From positions 62,001 through 126,000 of the forward strand of contig NZ_SDSD01000004.1 in the NCBI RefSeq assembly GCF_004798965.1: DNA of 64,000 nucleotides, in the 5' to 3' direction. The notes below the pieces were generated by a model, which was not told the DNA's origin, made no database searches, and saw only the letters and a program-made list of their open reading frames with translations. Below are positions 12,006-25,506 of the stretch, one piece after another (position 1 is the stretch's first letter; every line of letters starts with the position of its first letter). The position numbers and the translations under genes were made by a program. This stretch comes from Onishia niordana. GTDB taxonomy: Bacteria > Pseudomonadota > Gammaproteobacteria > Pseudomonadales > Halomonadaceae.

Positions 12006-12890
12006 CTATACGGCTGCCGCGCCGCCAACGATCTCGGAGATTTCCTGGGTAATCGCAGCCTGACGGGCCTTGTTGTACACCAGTTGAAGCTCGTCGATCA
12101 GGTCGCCGGCATTGTCAGTGGCACTCTTCATCGCGATCATCCGCGCAGCCTGTTCGCAGGCCGCGTTCTCGACCACGCCCTGATAGACCTGGGATTCGAT
12201 GAAGCGCACCAGCAGCCGGTCCAGCAGCACCTTGGCATCCGGCTCATACAGGTAGTCCCAGTTTGCGGGACGGCTGTGTTCTTCGTCTTGCGAGTTGTCG
12301 GCACCCATATCGGGAGACAACGGCAGCAGCTGCCGAACGGCCGGCTTTTGCGTCATGGTGTTGACGAACTGATTGTTCACCACGTAAAGCCGGTCCAGCT
12401 CGCCCGCATCGTAGGCTTCGAGCATCACCTTGACGCTGCCGATCAAATCTTCGATCTCAGGGGCTTCGCCCATACCGCTCGATGCTGACACCAGGCGTCC
12501 ACCGTACTTACGGAAGAAGCCGCTGGCCTTGGCGCCCAGCGCACAGAAGTCGAGCTCGACGCCCTTGTCCTGCCACGCCTTGGCATCCTTGAGCACGGCC
12601 TTGAACAGATTAGCGTTCAGGCCACCGCACAGGCCGCGGTCAGTCGAGACCACGATGTAACCAACCCGCTTGACCTCGCGCTCGACCATATAGTCATGGC
12701 GATACTCGGGGTTGGCATTGGCAATATGACCAACGACATTACGGATCTGGCGCGCATAAGGCTGACTAGCCAACATGCGCTCCTGAGCTTTACGCATTTT
12801 CGACGCAGCGACCATTTCCATGGCGCTGGTGATCTTCTGCGTATTTTTGATGCTCCCGATCTGGGTGCGTATCTCTTTTCCAGCTGCCAT
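12006..12890 (-). CDS. atpG: F-type ATP synthase gamma subunit
   Basis: Forms the rotating central shaft of F1. The 294 residues start [21 protein letters not shown] and end with the helix [22 protein letters not shown], both hallmarks of the family. [11 protein letters not shown] in the middle is also conserved. The start is preceded by a purine-rich stretch. It is located between atpA and atpD. Confidence 0.97.
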   Translation of the reverse strand: MAAGKEIRTQIGSIKNTQKITSAMEMVAASKMRKAQERMLASQPYARQIRNVVGHIANANPEYRHDYMVEREVKRVGYIVVSTDRGLCGGLNANLFKAVLKDAKAWQDKGVELDFCALGAKASGFFRKYGGRLVSASSGMGEAPEIEDLIGSVKVMLEAYDAGELDRLYVVNNQFVNTMTQKPAVRQLLPLSPDMGADNSQDEEHSRPANWDYLYEPDAKVLLDRLLVRFIESQVYQGVVENAACEQAARMIAMKSATDNAGDLIDELQLVYNKARQAAITQEISEIVGGAAAV

Positions 12891-12966
12891 AGCGATCTAC
12901 CTTTCGTTCGTGGCCCTCAGAAACATCCGTGGCCCGGCCGGGACACGCCCTGACCGGGCCGGGAAA

Positions 12967-14511
<1,545 letters not shown>

Positions 14512-14527
14512 GCCGTGTCCCTCAGAC

Positions 14528-15067
14528 TCAAGCGGAAAGGGCCTCATGGAGGCGATTCAGTCGACCGCGCACCGACCCGTCGATGACGGTGTCGCCGGCG
14601 CGCAGGATGACGCCTCCAATGAGGGTGGAGTCCACCTGAGAGGTAATGGAGATTTCGCGGTTCAGACGCTTGGCCAGTGCACTCGCGAGCTTTTCCTGCT
14701 GGGCTTCGTCCAGCGCATAGGCAGAGACGATATTCACGTCCATGCGTTTTTCTTGCTGGGCCTTGAGCAGCTCGAACTTCTCGGCGATAGCTGGCAGAGC
14801 AGCTAAGCGCCCCTTGGAACCAACTTGGCGCAGAAAATTGCCGACCTCGTCGTTCACGGCGTCACCGCAGAGATCAATGAGCAGATCCGCTTTCTGGGCG
14901 CTGGTCATCTGCGGGTTGCTCAGTACGCGCTCACGTACGTCGCCGTCTTGGGCGACCTGCGCCAGCGTTGCCAGCATTCCGGACCAGTCTTCGAGCGCCG
15001 ATTTGCCAAGCGCGTATTCGAAGGCCGCTTTAGCGTAAGGACGTGCGACGGTAGACGTTCCCGTCAT
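14528..15067 (-). CDS. atpH: F-type ATP synthase delta subunit
   Basis: Peripheral-stalk subunit that clamps the b dimer to the top of F1 (OSCP homologue). The 179 residues start with [15 protein letters not shown] and end with the characteristic [25 protein letters not shown]. It is preceded by AAGGAGG just before the ATG. It lies between atpF and atpA. Confidence 0.96.
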   Translation of the reverse strand: MTGTSTVARPYAKAAFEYALGKSALEDWSGMLATLAQVAQDGDVRERVLSNPQMTSAQKADLLIDLCGDAVNDEVGNFLRQVGSKGRLAALPAIAEKFELLKAQQEKRMDVNIVSAYALDEAQQEKLASALAKRLNREISITSQVDSTLIGGVILRAGDTVIDGSVRGRLNRLHEALSA

Positions 15068-15078
15068 GGATCACCTCC

Positions 15079-15549
15079 TTAAAGCTCGTTGGCCAGTTTG
15101 TCGACAAGTTCACGGTGCTTCTTCTCGTCGATCGAAGATTCCAGGATGCGCTCTGCACCGACAACGGCCAGGTGCGACACCTGAGAGCGCAGCTCTTCCC
15201 GTGCGCGGTTCACTTCCTGATCGATCTCGGACTTGGCAGTGGTGATCATGCGTTCGCCTTCTTGGCGAGCCTGCTCACGTGCTTCCTCGATCATCTGGCT
15301 GGACCGCTTATGGGACTGCTCCAGGATTTCTGCTGCCTGTTCCTTGCTCTCACGCAGCGTCTTGTTGGCCTCTTCTTGGGCCACCTCGAGATCGCGTGTA
15401 GCGCGACTGGCAGCGTCCAGGCCATCGGCGATCTTCTTCTGGCGCTCATGGAGCGCAGTGCTGATCGGCGGCCACACATACTTTGTGCAGAACCAGACAA
15501 AGATCGCAAAAGCAATCATTTGCCCGATAAGCGTCATGTTGATATTCAC
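15079..15549 (-). CDS. atpF: F-type ATP synthase b subunit
   Basis: Peripheral-stalk subunit with one N-terminal membrane helix and a long charged coiled coil. From the GTG at 15549 the protein is 156 residues ([20 protein letters not shown]), the same length and opening as E. coli AtpB-operon b subunits. The frame continues upstream to 15621, but those residues lack family resemblance, and AGAGGT precedes the GTG. The helix is followed by the conserved [22 protein letters not shown]. Confidence 0.95.
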   Translation of the reverse strand: MNINMTLIGQMIAFAIFVWFCTKYVWPPISTALHERQKKIADGLDAASRATRDLEVAQEEANKTLRESKEQAAEILEQSHKRSSQMIEEAREQARQEGERMITTAKSEIDQEVNRAREELRSQVSHLAVVGAERILESSIDEKKHRELVDKLANEL

Positions 15550-15624
15550 AGGGGCGTACCTCTGACAGATTCGTGGCAACCGGAAACAAGCCAACCGAGC
15601 GCCATGCGCTCGGTATGCCAATTG

Positions 15625-15882
<258 letters not shown>

Positions 15883-15909
15883 TTAAGGGTTTATCGGGTG
15901 ATACGTGAT

Positions 15910-17135
<1,226 letters not shown>

Positions 17136-17215
17136 CGTTTACCCCCTGCGTTGCGCCGTCTCACGCTGACGATTACCTATTTTTTTCGCGTATATACACG
17201 ACAAACTCCGGCGCG

Positions 17216-17244
17216 ATTATAGGGAAGGGCCAAGGCAGCTTCAA
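17216..17244 (-). promoter_or_regulatory. Sigma70 promoter of the atp operon
   Basis: On the minus strand TTGAAG (17244-17239) and TATAAT (17221-17216) are separated by exactly 17 bases. The -10 box is a perfect consensus. Transcription would begin near 17209, about 74 bases before the atpI start. Confidence 0.85.
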
Positions 17245-17363
17245 CCAAAGCCAACGCGATTTTGGACGATATTGCCGAATACTACGACTAATAGCCCGCT
17301 AAACGTCGGCAAATTACGTTAGCTTGCTAAAAGAAGATGAACCGAATATATGTCTAGCTGGGT

Positions 17364-18293
17364 CTAGTGAATATGACCCAAGATACCGTCCAGCTCATCA
17401 AGGCTTGTGTAGCGGATGGTCAAGCGTCCTTTGCCACTGCGCCCATGCTGAATTTTCACCGGCGCACCGAGCAATTCACCTAGCTGAGTCTCGAGGCGCA
17501 CCACATCCGTCGACCGGGGATCGCTCTCGGGCTTGGCCGGCGCCCCTTCAAGGCGCTGTTTGACCAACGCCTCGGTGGCTCGCACGGTCAGGTCCTTGTC
17601 GACCACCTCATGGGCTGCCGAGCGCTGCGCCGCGCCGGAAAGCGCGAGCAGAGCGCGGGCATGCCCCATATCCAGGTCGCCACGCTCGAGCAGCGTTTGA
17701 ACTTCCGGGTCCAGCGACAACAACCGCATCAGATTGGCAACCTGGGCACGCGACCTGCCCACTGCATCGGCAACCTGCTGTTGTGTCAGCTCGAACTCGT
17801 CTTGCAGGCGCTTGAGGGCCATGGCCTCCTCGACGGGATTGAGGTTTTCGCGCTGGATGTTCTCGATGACCGCCAGCGCCAGGGCCACCTGATCGCTGAC
17901 CTCACGAATCACCGCAGGGATGACATCGAGCTCGGCCAGCTGTGCCGCCCGCCAGCGCCGTTCACCGGCGATGATCTCGTAGCGATCCTCATCGATTGGA
18001 CGCACCACGATGGGCTGCATGACCCCCTGGGCACGGATCGAGTCGGCCAGTTCTTCCAGGGCCTCGGGCTGGATATCGCGACGAGGCTGATACTTGCCGC
18101 GTACCAGCTGCCCAAGCGGCAGGCGCTCGAGGCGTTCCTGATCCTTGGGCTCGAATTCGTCCGCTGCATCGATCGGCACCAGAGCCTCGCCGTCGACAGC
18201 CTCAAGAGTGTCCTCCGGCTGGAGGGAGCGATGGCGGGAGCCGGCACCGATCAGGGCATCCAGGCCTCGTCCCAGGGCTCGCTTACGCGTCAT
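17364..18293 (-). CDS. parB: Chromosome-partitioning protein ParB
   Basis: Binds parS sites near the origin, spreads as a CTP-dependent clamp and drives origin segregation with ParA. It has 309 residues from the ATG at 18293 (MTRKRALGRGLDALIG, the canonical opening, where ParA contacts ParB). The ParB N domain shows GERRWRAAQLA; the helix-turn-helix is around LTQQQVADAVGRSRAQVANLMRLL in the middle. The upstream extension to 18350 is unlike the family. GAGG precedes the start. Six parS-like sites lie at 52-56 kb in this window. Confidence 0.96.
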   Translation of the reverse strand: MTRKRALGRGLDALIGAGSRHRSLQPEDTLEAVDGEALVPIDAADEFEPKDQERLERLPLGQLVRGKYQPRRDIQPEALEELADSIRAQGVMQPIVVRPIDEDRYEIIAGERRWRAAQLAELDVIPAVIREVSDQVALALAVIENIQRENLNPVEEAMALKRLQDEFELTQQQVADAVGRSRAQVANLMRLLSLDPEVQTLLERGDLDMGHARALLALSGAAQRSAAHEVVDKDLTVRATEALVKQRLEGAPAKPESDPRSTDVVRLETQLGELLGAPVKIQHGRSGKGRLTIRYTSLDELDGILGHIH

Positions 18294-18420
18294 CTGGCAA
18301 TCCTCGAAATCGATCCAACATTTCAATCCCCCTGCGACCACCATGGCCACTCGGGCGCGGTTTCACATCCATGCACTAGCGGCAACTCGCTGATTGCTCC
18401 GCGATCCAATCGGCAGCGGG

Positions 18421-19200
18421 CTAGATCAGCTGGCGGCGGATCAGCTCCTTGGCAAGTACTCGGTAGGCCTGGCTGCCCCGCGAGAAGCGGGCATACTTGG
18501 TCACCGGCAAACCATGGCTTGGGGCTTCGGCGACGCGTACGTTGCGGGGGATGGTGGTCTTGAGCAAGCCATCACCGAAGTAGTCCGTCAACTGCTTGCT
18601 GACGTCGCGAGTCAGGCTGTTACGCGCATCGTACATAGTCCGCACGATACCCAGCACCTCAAGGCTTGGGTTAACGCTTGCCTGAATCTGCTCGACGGTA
18701 TCGAGCAACGCCGATAGCCCCTCAAGAGCATAGAACTCGCACTGTAGCGGAATCAGTACGCCGTGAGCGGCGGTCAGCGCGTTGACGGTCAGCATATTGA
18801 GCGAAGGCGGGCTGTCGATCAGCACCACGTCGTATTCGCTCGCGACGCTCTGGATGGCGCCCTGCAGGCAACGTTCACGGCCTTCATCACGGTCGAGTAG
18901 CGCGACCTCAGCGGCGGTCAGGTCGCCATTGCCAGGTAACAGGGCATAGCCCGCATCGGGGCAGTCCAGAATGACCTCGGCGGCGCGCTTGTCGCCCAGC
19001 AGTACATCGAGAACGCTGCCATCAAGCTCGTGCTTATCGACACCACTGCCCATGGTGGCATGGCCCTGCGGGTCAAGGTCGACCAACAACACGCGGCGGT
19101 CGAGCGAGGCCAGGCTAGCGGCGAGATTAACGGCCGTGGTGGTCTTGCCCACCCCACCCTTCTGGTTGGTCAAGGCGATGATTTTGGTCACGAGCGGCAT
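18421..19200 (-). CDS. parA: Chromosome-partitioning ATPase ParA (Soj)
   Basis: Deviant Walker-type ATPase that moves ParB-bound origins over the nucleoid. The 259 residues show the deviant Walker A motif KGGVGKTTTAVNLAASLA, VLLVDLDPQGHA and DVVLIDSPPSLNMLTVNAL. It is upstream of parB on the same strand with a gap of about 127 bases, in the conserved mnmG-rsmG-parA-parB order. Confidence 0.97.
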   Translation of the reverse strand: MPLVTKIIALTNQKGGVGKTTTAVNLAASLASLDRRVLLVDLDPQGHATMGSGVDKHELDGSVLDVLLGDKRAAEVILDCPDAGYALLPGNGDLTAAEVALLDRDEGRERCLQGAIQSVASEYDVVLIDSPPSLNMLTVNALTAAHGVLIPLQCEFYALEGLSALLDTVEQIQASVNPSLEVLGIVRTMYDARNSLTRDVSKQLTDYFGDGLLKTTIPRNVRVAEAPSHGLPVTKYARFSRGSQAYRVLAKELIRRQLI

Positions 19201-19262
19201 CCTTCCTGGGTCCGGCTCCCTGAAAACCGGGGTAGCCTTGTTGGTCGCATTGCAGCACTGCT

Positions 19263-19919
19263 TCAGTCGGTACGACGAGCCAGCGTCAGCAGGTGTCGGG
19301 CGCCTTCCTCTCCGGGTACGGCAAGGGCCCGTCGCTCGATGAGTGCCACTTCATCAGGCAAGCCGGCGAGTTCCTCATCACCGGCCTTACCTTTCATGGC
19401 AAGCCACTGACCGTCCGTTGCAAGCAACGTCCCCGTCAGGCCGATGAAATCCTCAAGACTCGCAAAGGCCCGGGAAATCACCTGATCGAAGGGGGCAGCC
19501 TCGAAAGACTCGACCCGTGCCTGACTGGGCGTGACATTGGTCAACCCCAGCTCGAATACCGCCTGACGCTGAAAGCGGACCTTCTTGCCATTGCTGTCGA
19601 GCAGGGTGACATCAAGCTCAGGCTTGAGAATCGCCAGTACCAGTCCCGGTAGACCCGGTCCTGCGCCGACGTCGAGCAGGCGTGGGCCACGCACATGGTC
19701 AAGCACCGAAGCACTATCGAGCAGGTGTTTGGTCACCATGTCATCGAGCGAGCGTACCGCGGTGAGGTTATAGGCGCGATTCCACTTGTGCAACAGCGCC
19801 AGCAGACCCAGTAGGCGCGCGCGCTGATCGACATCAGGCGCGATATTGAGCGCGGCAAGTCCCTCATCAAGCCTTGCGGCCACGGTGTCAGGAATCGCGT
19901 TAGAGAGGCTTTGATTCAT
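19263..19919 (-). CDS. rsmG: 16S rRNA (guanine527-N7)-methyltransferase
   Basis: Methylates G527 of 16S rRNA (GidB). The 218 residues hold the SAM-binding motif [17 protein letters not shown] and [19 protein letters not shown], both typical of the family. The start overlaps the mnmG stop by four bases (ATGA), indicating translational coupling. It is followed by parA. Confidence 0.96.
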   Translation of the reverse strand: MNQSLSNAIPDTVAARLDEGLAALNIAPDVDQRARLLGLLALLHKWNRAYNLTAVRSLDDMVTKHLLDSASVLDHVRGPRLLDVGAGPGLPGLVLAILKPELDVTLLDSNGKKVRFQRQAVFELGLTNVTPSQARVESFEAAPFDQVISRAFASLEDFIGLTGTLLATDGQWLAMKGKAGDEELAGLPDEVALIERRALAVPGEEGARHLLTLARRTD

Positions 19920-21811
19920 GCGCTCTGCGCCTGGCTGTCGTCGAGCAGGCGGCGCTTCTTCAGATAGATCAGCAGAATCGACACCGCCGCCGGCGTCACG
20001 CCAGAGATGCGCCCGGCATGCGCCAGGGTCTCGGGACGAGCGGCTTCAAGCTTCTGGCGAATTTCGTGGGAAAGCCCATCGACGCGCTGGTAATCCAGAT
20101 CCGCCGGCAATGGCGTCGCCTCGTGACGCTTGAGCTTGTCGATCTCTTCCTGCTGCCGATCGATATAGCCCTGATACTTGACCTGAATCTGTACCTGTTC
20201 GGCGACCGCGGGATCCTCGACCGGCTCACCGGTGAGACTGGCTATATCGGCGTATTCGAATTCCGGCCGACGCAGCAGTTCGGTAAGGCTGTACTCACGA
20301 GTCAGCGGCTTCTCGGTCTTCGCCTCAAGCGTTGTCGCAGCGTTGCTGCCTGGCTGCACAAAGCTGACCCTGAGTCGCTCAAGCTCTTGCTCGATAGCGT
20401 CACGCTTGGCAGAGAAGGCAGCCCAGCGAGTGTTATCGACCAGTCCCAGCTCCCGGCCGATCTCGGTCAGCCGCAGGTCCGCGTTGTCTTCACGCAGCAG
20501 CAGGCGATATTCGGCCCGCGAGGTAAACATCCGATAGGGCTCTTGAGTGCCCAGGGTGATCAGGTCGTCGACCAGCACGCCGAGGTAGGCCTGATCGCGC
20601 CGCGGTGACCAACCCTCAAGTCCCTTGGCGCGCCGAGCGGCGTTAAGTCCCGCCAGCAACCCCTGGGCGCCGGCTTCTTCGTAACCGGTGGTACCGTTGA
20701 TCTGGCCGGCGAAGTACAGGTTGTGGACAAACTTGGTTTCCAGGGTGTGCTTCAGATCTCGCGGATCGAAGAAATCGTACTCGATGGCATAGCCTGGACG
20801 CGTGATATGCGCGTTCTCCATCCCCTTGATCGAGCGCACTACCTCAAGCTGCACGTCGAAAGGCAACGAGGTAGAAATCCCGTTGGGGTAGAGCTCGTGG
20901 GTATCTAGCCCTTCGGGTTCGACAAAGATCTGGTGGCTCGCCTTGTCGGCGAAGCGATGCACCTTGTCTTCGATGGACGGGCAATAGCGCGGACCGACGC
21001 TATCGATGGAGCCTGAATACATCGGCGACCGATCAAGATTGGCGAAGATAATCTCGTGAGTGCGCTCATTGGTATGCGCGATATGGCAGCTGACTTGCTC
21101 AGGATGCATATCACGGCTGCCAAGATACGACATCACCGGCGTCGGGCTGTCACCGGGCTGCTCCTCGAGGCCACTGAAATCGACACTGCGAGCATCGATG
21201 CGTGGCGGTGTACCGGTCTTCAATCTTGCCACATTGAACGGCAGTGCCCGCAGACGTTTTGCCAGGGCGTTGGACGGTGCGTCACCGGCACGGCCACCCA
21301 GGCTCTGGTCGAGACCGATATGAATCACGCCGCCCAGGAAGGTACCGGTGCATAGCACCACGCTTTCGCCGAGGAAGCGGATACCGGTTTCGGTTACCGC
21401 ACCACGTACGGTGTCGCCATCGACGATCAAGTCGCCTGCCGACTGCTGGAAAATCGTCAGGTTGGGCTGATTCTCCAGCATGCCGCGAATCGCCGCCTTG
21501 TAGCGGACTCGGTCTGCCTGAGCGCGAGTGGCGCGAACTGCCGGTCCCTTGCGGGCATTGAGCCGACGGAACTGGATGCCTCCCAGGTCGGTGGCCAGCG
21601 CCATGGCGCCGCCGAGCGCATCGATTTCCTTGACCAGATGACTCTTGCCGATTCCGCCGATGGCGGGATTGCAGGACATCTGGCCGAGCGTCTCGATGTT
21701 GTGGGTCAGCAGCAGGGTCTTGGCACCCATGCGAGCAGAGGCCAGGGCGGCTTCGGTTCCCGCATGGCCTCCGCCGATGACGATGACGTCAAAACGGTCG
21801 GGGTAATCCAC
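19916..21811 (-). CDS. mnmG: tRNA uridine-5-carboxymethylaminomethyl synthesis enzyme MnmG (GidA)
   Basis: FAD enzyme that works with MnmE to modify U34 of several tRNAs. The 631 residues begin at a GTG with GAGGTG upstream and show the FAD-binding motif [42 protein letters not shown] and, near the C-terminus, [19 protein letters not shown]. It heads the run mnmG-rsmG-parA-parB. Its partner gene mnmE is about 23 kb away in this window. Confidence 0.97.
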   Translation of the reverse strand: MDYPDRFDVIVIGGGHAGTEAALASARMGAKTLLLTHNIETLGQMSCNPAIGGIGKSHLVKEIDALGGAMALATDLGGIQFRRLNARKGPAVRATRAQADRVRYKAAIRGMLENQPNLTIFQQSAGDLIVDGDTVRGAVTETGIRFLGESVVLCTGTFLGGVIHIGLDQSLGGRAGDAPSNALAKRLRALPFNVARLKTGTPPRIDARSVDFSGLEEQPGDSPTPVMSYLGSRDMHPEQVSCHIAHTNERTHEIIFANLDRSPMYSGSIDSVGPRYCPSIEDKVHRFADKASHQIFVEPEGLDTHELYPNGISTSLPFDVQLEVVRSIKGMENAHITRPGYAIEYDFFDPRDLKHTLETKFVHNLYFAGQINGTTGYEEAGAQGLLAGLNAARRAKGLEGWSPRRDQAYLGVLVDDLITLGTQEPYRMFTSRAEYRLLLREDNADLRLTEIGRELGLVDNTRWAAFSAKRDAIEQELERLRVSFVQPGSNAATTLEAKTEKPLTREYSLTELLRRPEFEYADIASLTGEPVEDPAVAEQVQIQVKYQGYIDRQQEEIDKLKRHEATPLPADLDYQRVDGLSHEIRQKLEAARPETLAHAGRISGVTPAAVSILLIYLKKRRLLDDSQAQSA

Positions 21812-21850
21812 GTTGCACCTCGAATGGCGCCGATGGCGCCGTGTCCATAG

Positions 21851-21867
21851 CCGTCGTCAAACGACGG
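21851..21867. repeat. Small inverted repeat upstream of mnmG
   Basis: CCGTCGT (21851-21857) and ACGACGG (21861-21867) are a perfect inverted repeat with a three-base spacer, 40 bases upstream of the mnmG start. It could be an operator or an mRNA hairpin; no function is assigned. Confidence 0.35.
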
Positions 21868-22303
21868 GGTGAGAAATCAGCCGCAGAGTATAAACCTCCT
21901 GTGGGTAACCGTCAGGGGTTTTCCACACCCGGATTTGTATTCGACCCTCTGTGAACCGGACTTAATATAAAATACAAATTAAATAAAAGAGAAGTTCTGT
22001 TGTTGTTGCTACTACTGGTGTGGACACTTTCTGTGGAAAACCTCGCTATTTGTATATTTATCAATACGCTGTAATGTTGACCAATCGTGTGAAAAACGGC
22101 GGAGGAGATGCGTACAGCATGTCATGAGCCTGTGGATGAAAGAGGCCTTTGTCCACAGACTCAAATAGCCCAAGGTTATCCACCGAGCCCAGGCCGGGTT
22201 GTTACCGTGGCGATCAACATCCGAAAGCAACCGGCGTGAAGTCGCTGATGCTGCCGGTCATGGGACGATTCGGCGCCTTTCTGAAAAAAACTTGTCCACA
22301 GCC
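21868..22303. other. AT-rich, DnaA-box-containing intergenic region upstream of mnmG (oriC-like)
   Basis: No gene is supported here. Sequences matching TTWTNCACA on either strand lie at 21919-21927, 22032-22040 and 22088-22096. One-mismatch DnaA boxes lie at 21900-21908, 22131-22139, 22149-22157, 22176-22184 and 22292-22300. A very AT-rich run (21961-21990) resembles an unwinding element. In E. coli oriC sits next to mnmG, whereas in pseudomonads it lies at dnaA. The region is either an origin, a relic or a regulatory site; no box is the perfect TTATCCACA. Confidence 0.5.
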
Positions 22304-22339
22304 AAAAAAAGGGCCTGTCGAGAAGTCGACAGGCCCTTT
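22304..22339 (-). terminator. Rho-independent terminator of the glnHPQ operon
   Basis: A 14-base perfect stem (22308-22321 with 22326-22339) and GAAG/CTTC loop is followed on the minus strand by a run of seven T (22310-22304, overlapping the stem foot). It lies about 90 bases after the glnQ stop. Confidence 0.9.
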
Positions 22340-22428
22340 GAGGTGCCATTATCCGCAGACGTGATGGCCTGGCGGAGCCATATAGAAACGATTTAGGTCA
22401 CGATCACCGACCATTCACCGACGCTTCA

Positions 22429-23202
22429 TCAGTGTTTGAGGACTCGTCCCAGGAAGCTCTTGGTGCGTTCATTCTGAGGGTTGTCGAACACGGCTTCCGG
22501 CTTGCCCTGTTCGACGATCTGCCCCTTATGAATGTAGATCACGCGATCCGCCACCTCTCGAGCAAAGCCCATCTCATGCGTGACTATCATCATCGTCATG
22601 CCTGCATCGGCCAGTTCACGCATGGCATCCAGCACTTCACCGATCATTTCCGGGTCAAGGGCCGATGTGGGCTCGTCGAAGAGCATTAGCCGGGGTTCCA
22701 TGGCCAGCGCCCTGGCTAGCGCCACACGCTGCTGTTGGCCGCCTGAAAGCTGGCCCGGAAGCTTGTCGGCCTGGTCGGCGATATTGACCTGCTCCAGCAG
22801 TCGGTTGGCGCTGTCGCTCGCCTGCTTTTCACTGAGGCCACGGACCTTGATGGGGGCCAGGGTGACGTTGTCGCGAACGCTGAGATGGGGGAATAGGTTG
22901 AACTGCTGGAAGACCATGCCGACCTCGGTGCGAATGGTCTGCAGGGACTTGCTGCTCTTGCCATTTGGCAGCAGTTCATTGCCATCGACATCGATATGGC
23001 CGTGCTGGAATTCCTCTAGTCCATTGATACAGCGGATTAGTGTCGACTTGCCTGAGCCACTGGCCCCGATGACCACTACGACCTCGCCGTGGCTGACCGA
23101 AAGCTCAATGTCTTGCAGCACGTGAAGGCTGCCGAAGAACTTGTTGACCTTTTCCATACGCACGATGGGCTCGGCGCCGGCCTCTGTCTTGATATCTGTC
23201 AT
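22429..23202 (-). CDS. glnQ: Polar amino-acid (glutamine-type) ABC transporter ATPase
   Basis: ATPase of an amino-acid importer. The 257 residues contain Walker [10 protein letters not shown], the signature [15 protein letters not shown], Walker [15 protein letters not shown] and the H-loop [15 protein letters not shown], which is typical of the GlnQ/HisP group. It is the last of three genes (binding protein, permease, ATPase) and is followed by a strong terminator. Substrate is inferred from the binding protein. Confidence 0.9.
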   Translation of the reverse strand: MTDIKTEAGAEPIVRMEKVNKFFGSLHVLQDIELSVSHGEVVVVIGASGSGKSTLIRCINGLEEFQHGHIDVDGNELLPNGKSSKSLQTIRTEVGMVFQQFNLFPHLSVRDNVTLAPIKVRGLSEKQASDSANRLLEQVNIADQADKLPGQLSGGQQQRVALARALAMEPRLMLFDEPTSALDPEMIGEVLDAMRELADAGMTMMIVTHEMGFAREVADRVIYIHKGQIVEQGKPEAVFDNPQNERTKSFLGRVLKH

Positions 23203-23242
23203 GATCGGTTCCCTCGTTGTACCGATGTTCGTTGTGCCGGCG

Positions 23243-23914
23243 TTATTGACCTACCAGCCCCTTGCGCTCAAGCAGGCGCAGGGCCAGCGAGAGACTGAGG
23301 GTGATGGCGAGATACAGCATGGCGACCATCAGATAGACCTCCAGGGCGCTGAAAGTGGTGGCGATGTAGATCTGACCCTGACGGACCAGCTCGCCCACAC
23401 CGATCACCGAGAACAGCGAGGTATCCTTGATGCTGATGATGCCTTGATTGCCAAGCGAGGGAATCATGCGGCGAAACGCTTGGGGCCAGATCACGTAGCG
23501 GAACGATTGCGTGCGCGACAGGCCCAGCGAAAGACTGGCTTCACGTTGACCGCGTTCGATGGACTGCACTCCGCCGCGCACGATTTCGGAGATATAGGCG
23601 CCGGAATTGACGGCGATGGCGGCGATGCCGGCCACCAGCGCATTGACCGGACCCCCGATGATCTGTGGCAGGCCATAGAAGATGAAGAGCACCTGCACCA
23701 GCACTGGGGTGCCGCGAAATATTTCAATGTAAGTGATGGCCGGGATGCGTAGCCAGACAGTCGGGCTAATGCGCAAGAGACCAAACAGGATGCCGATCAG
23801 AAAGCCGATGGCGAGACCACCGAAGGAGATCAGCAAGGTATAGGGAATCCCCGTCAGCAGGTAGGGAATCGAGGATATGGCGGCCTGCCAGTCGAATTGA
23901 AAGGTGACGTCCAC
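23243..23914 (-). CDS. glnP: Polar amino-acid ABC transporter permease (GlnP-like)
   Basis: Inner-membrane permease with the HisMQ-type fold. From the GTG at 23914 it has 223 residues, near the GlnP length; GGGAG lies seven bases before it. The frame is open upstream to 23968, but that part has no ribosome site. Membrane helices are clear, and the EAA loop is [20 protein letters not shown]. Only one permease gene is present, so the transporter would use a homodimer. Confidence 0.88.
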   Translation of the reverse strand: MDVTFQFDWQAAISSIPYLLTGIPYTLLISFGGLAIGFLIGILFGLLRISPTVWLRIPAITYIEIFRGTPVLVQVLFIFYGLPQIIGGPVNALVAGIAAIAVNSGAYISEIVRGGVQSIERGQREASLSLGLSRTQSFRYVIWPQAFRRMIPSLGNQGIISIKDTSLFSVIGVGELVRQGQIYIATTFSALEVYLMVAMLYLAITLSLSLALRLLERKGLVGQ

Positions 23915-24059
23915 GAGGGATCTCCCGTCCAGAAGCTTCGTCAGATAGAGGGATGCAAAGGGCACCACGCAAAGGGGTCGAGCCTAGCGACCCGACCCCG
24001 TGCGACCAGCGGTGTCTAGGCGTGCGATAAGCCATCAGACACCGTCATGGCTTGTCGCG

Positions 24060-24824
24060 TTATTCAGCGCTGCCAAACCATTTTTCGTGGATCTCGTCGT
24101 AGGTGCCATCTTCACGCATCGACGCGAGGGCCTCGTTGACGGGTTCGACCCAGTCGCTGCCTTTGACCAGCGCGATGCCGTACTGCTGACCTTCGTAGAG
24201 GGGCCCCACGACCTTGGCACGGCCTTCACCGCGGGTCTTGGAGAAATAGCCGACGTTGGGGGCGTCATAGAAGACCGCATCGACGCTGCCGCCGAGCAGG
24301 GCCATGTACATGTCGGAGCTGCCCGGGTAGGGCGTGATGGTAGCGTCGTCACCGAGGTTCTCGGTCAGGTAGTCGTAGCTGGTTGAGCCGATCTTGGTGC
24401 CGACGGTCATTCCCGTCAGGTCATCGATGGTTTCGACGCTATCGTTGTTGGCGGCGACCATGATGCGCAGACCGCTATCGTAGTAGGGGTCGGAGAAATC
24501 GACGATCTCGCTGCGCTCTTCGGTAATGGTGATGCCGGCGATGGCAATATCAACGTTTCCGGTCTGGATGGCCGGGATGATGCCGTTGAAGTCCATGGTA
24601 TTCAGATTGACATCGAAGCCGGCGCGATCGGCGACCTCGTTGATGATGTCCATGTCGAAGCCGACCATCTCACCGGACTCGGTATCCATCATCTCGAAGG
24701 GCACAAAGCTTGGGTCGGTGACCACGTCGAGAGTTGGCTGATCGGCGGCACTGGCAAGCGTGGACATGCCGAGGCCAAGCGCCAGGGAGGAAAGCAGTGA
24801 CGCTTTTTTATATGCAGTTGTCAT
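24060..24824 (-). CDS. glnH: Periplasmic amino-acid-binding protein (glutamine-binding type)
   Basis: Solute-binding protein of the importer. From the ATG at 24824 it has 254 residues with a Sec signal ending in STLASA before ADQP. The mature part closely follows the GlnH pattern: [57 protein letters not shown] precedes the chosen start; the upstream extension to 24896 lacks these features. Glutamine as ligand is inferred from resemblance. Confidence 0.88.
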   Translation of the reverse strand: MTTAYKKASLLSSLALGLGMSTLASAADQPTLDVVTDPSFVPFEMMDTESGEMVGFDMDIINEVADRAGFDVNLNTMDFNGIIPAIQTGNVDIAIAGITITEERSEIVDFSDPYYDSGLRIMVAANNDSVETIDDLTGMTVGTKIGSTSYDYLTENLGDDATITPYPGSSDMYMALLGGSVDAVFYDAPNVGYFSKTRGEGRAKVVGPLYEGQQYGIALVKGSDWVEPVNEALASMREDGTYDEIHEKWFGSAE

Positions 24825-24928
24825 GAAGTTCCCCGTTTGGAAATTTTGTTTGTGGAACACGCCTTTAACAATGGCGAGTTCCCGGGGAAGCGTCAAGTTG
24901 AAGAAAAAAGTGCCAATTTGACGGCGAT

Positions 24929-25291
24929 TTACACCATGAAGGAGGCACCACAGCCACAGGTGCTGGTAGCGTTGGGGTTCTGGATCACGAAACGCGCGCC
25001 GGCAAGGCCTTCCTCAAAGTCGACCGTTGAGCCGACCAGATACTGATACGACAGAGGGTCGACGATCATCGAAACGTCGTCGAAGGCAATCAGGGTATCG
25101 TCGTCGCTGGCATCGTCGGCGAAATCGAAGCCGTACTGGAAGCCCGAACAACCACCGCCGGTGACGTAGACACGCAGCTTGAGAGCCGCATTGCCCTCTT
25201 CCGTGATCAGCCCGCGCAGGCGCCGCTGGGCGCTAGGCGATAGCTGCATCGGCTTCAGGGCGTCAGGATCAAAAGATTCAGCACCGCTCAT
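24929..25291 (-). CDS. erpA: Iron-sulfur cluster insertion protein ErpA
   Basis: A-type carrier that delivers Fe-S clusters to apo-proteins. The 120 residues hold the three conserved cysteines: one in [11 protein letters not shown] and two in the C-terminal CGCGASF. The conserved [15 protein letters not shown] is also present. It is preceded by GGGAGAATCTCC before the ATG. A perfect DnaA box lies 43 bases upstream of the start. Confidence 0.94.
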   Translation of the reverse strand: MSGAESFDPDALKPMQLSPSAQRRLRGLITEEGNAALKLRVYVTGGGCSGFQYGFDFADDASDDDTLIAFDDVSMIVDPLSYQYLVGSTVDFEEGLAGARFVIQNPNATSTCGCGASFMV

Positions 25292-25333
25292 GGAGATTCT
25301 CCCGCGGTTGATGGAATGGGGTACATGGCATGA

Positions 25334-25342
25334 TTATCCACA
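25334..25342. promoter_or_regulatory. Perfect DnaA box upstream of erpA
   Basis: TTATCCACA on the plus strand, isolated, in the 215-base gap between erpA and argC. Confidence 0.55.
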
Positions 25343-25506
25343 ATCCCCAGCAAAAGGGTCAACTTTTGAGGGGTTGCGGGCGACGCCTACTGGACACTAG
25401 ACGCCGCAAGGGCGCTGTTAATACCTCCCTGTACGCTACTTTTTCCTTCCCTGGAAAAAGACCCTTACGGCGCCTTGTCCCCGTGGCTCGCCAATGGGGA
25501 GGGAAA

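Noticed and set aside
25439..25460. AT-rich hairpin after argC as a terminator
   Set aside because: The stem is A/T-only at its base and has no T-run on the minus strand.
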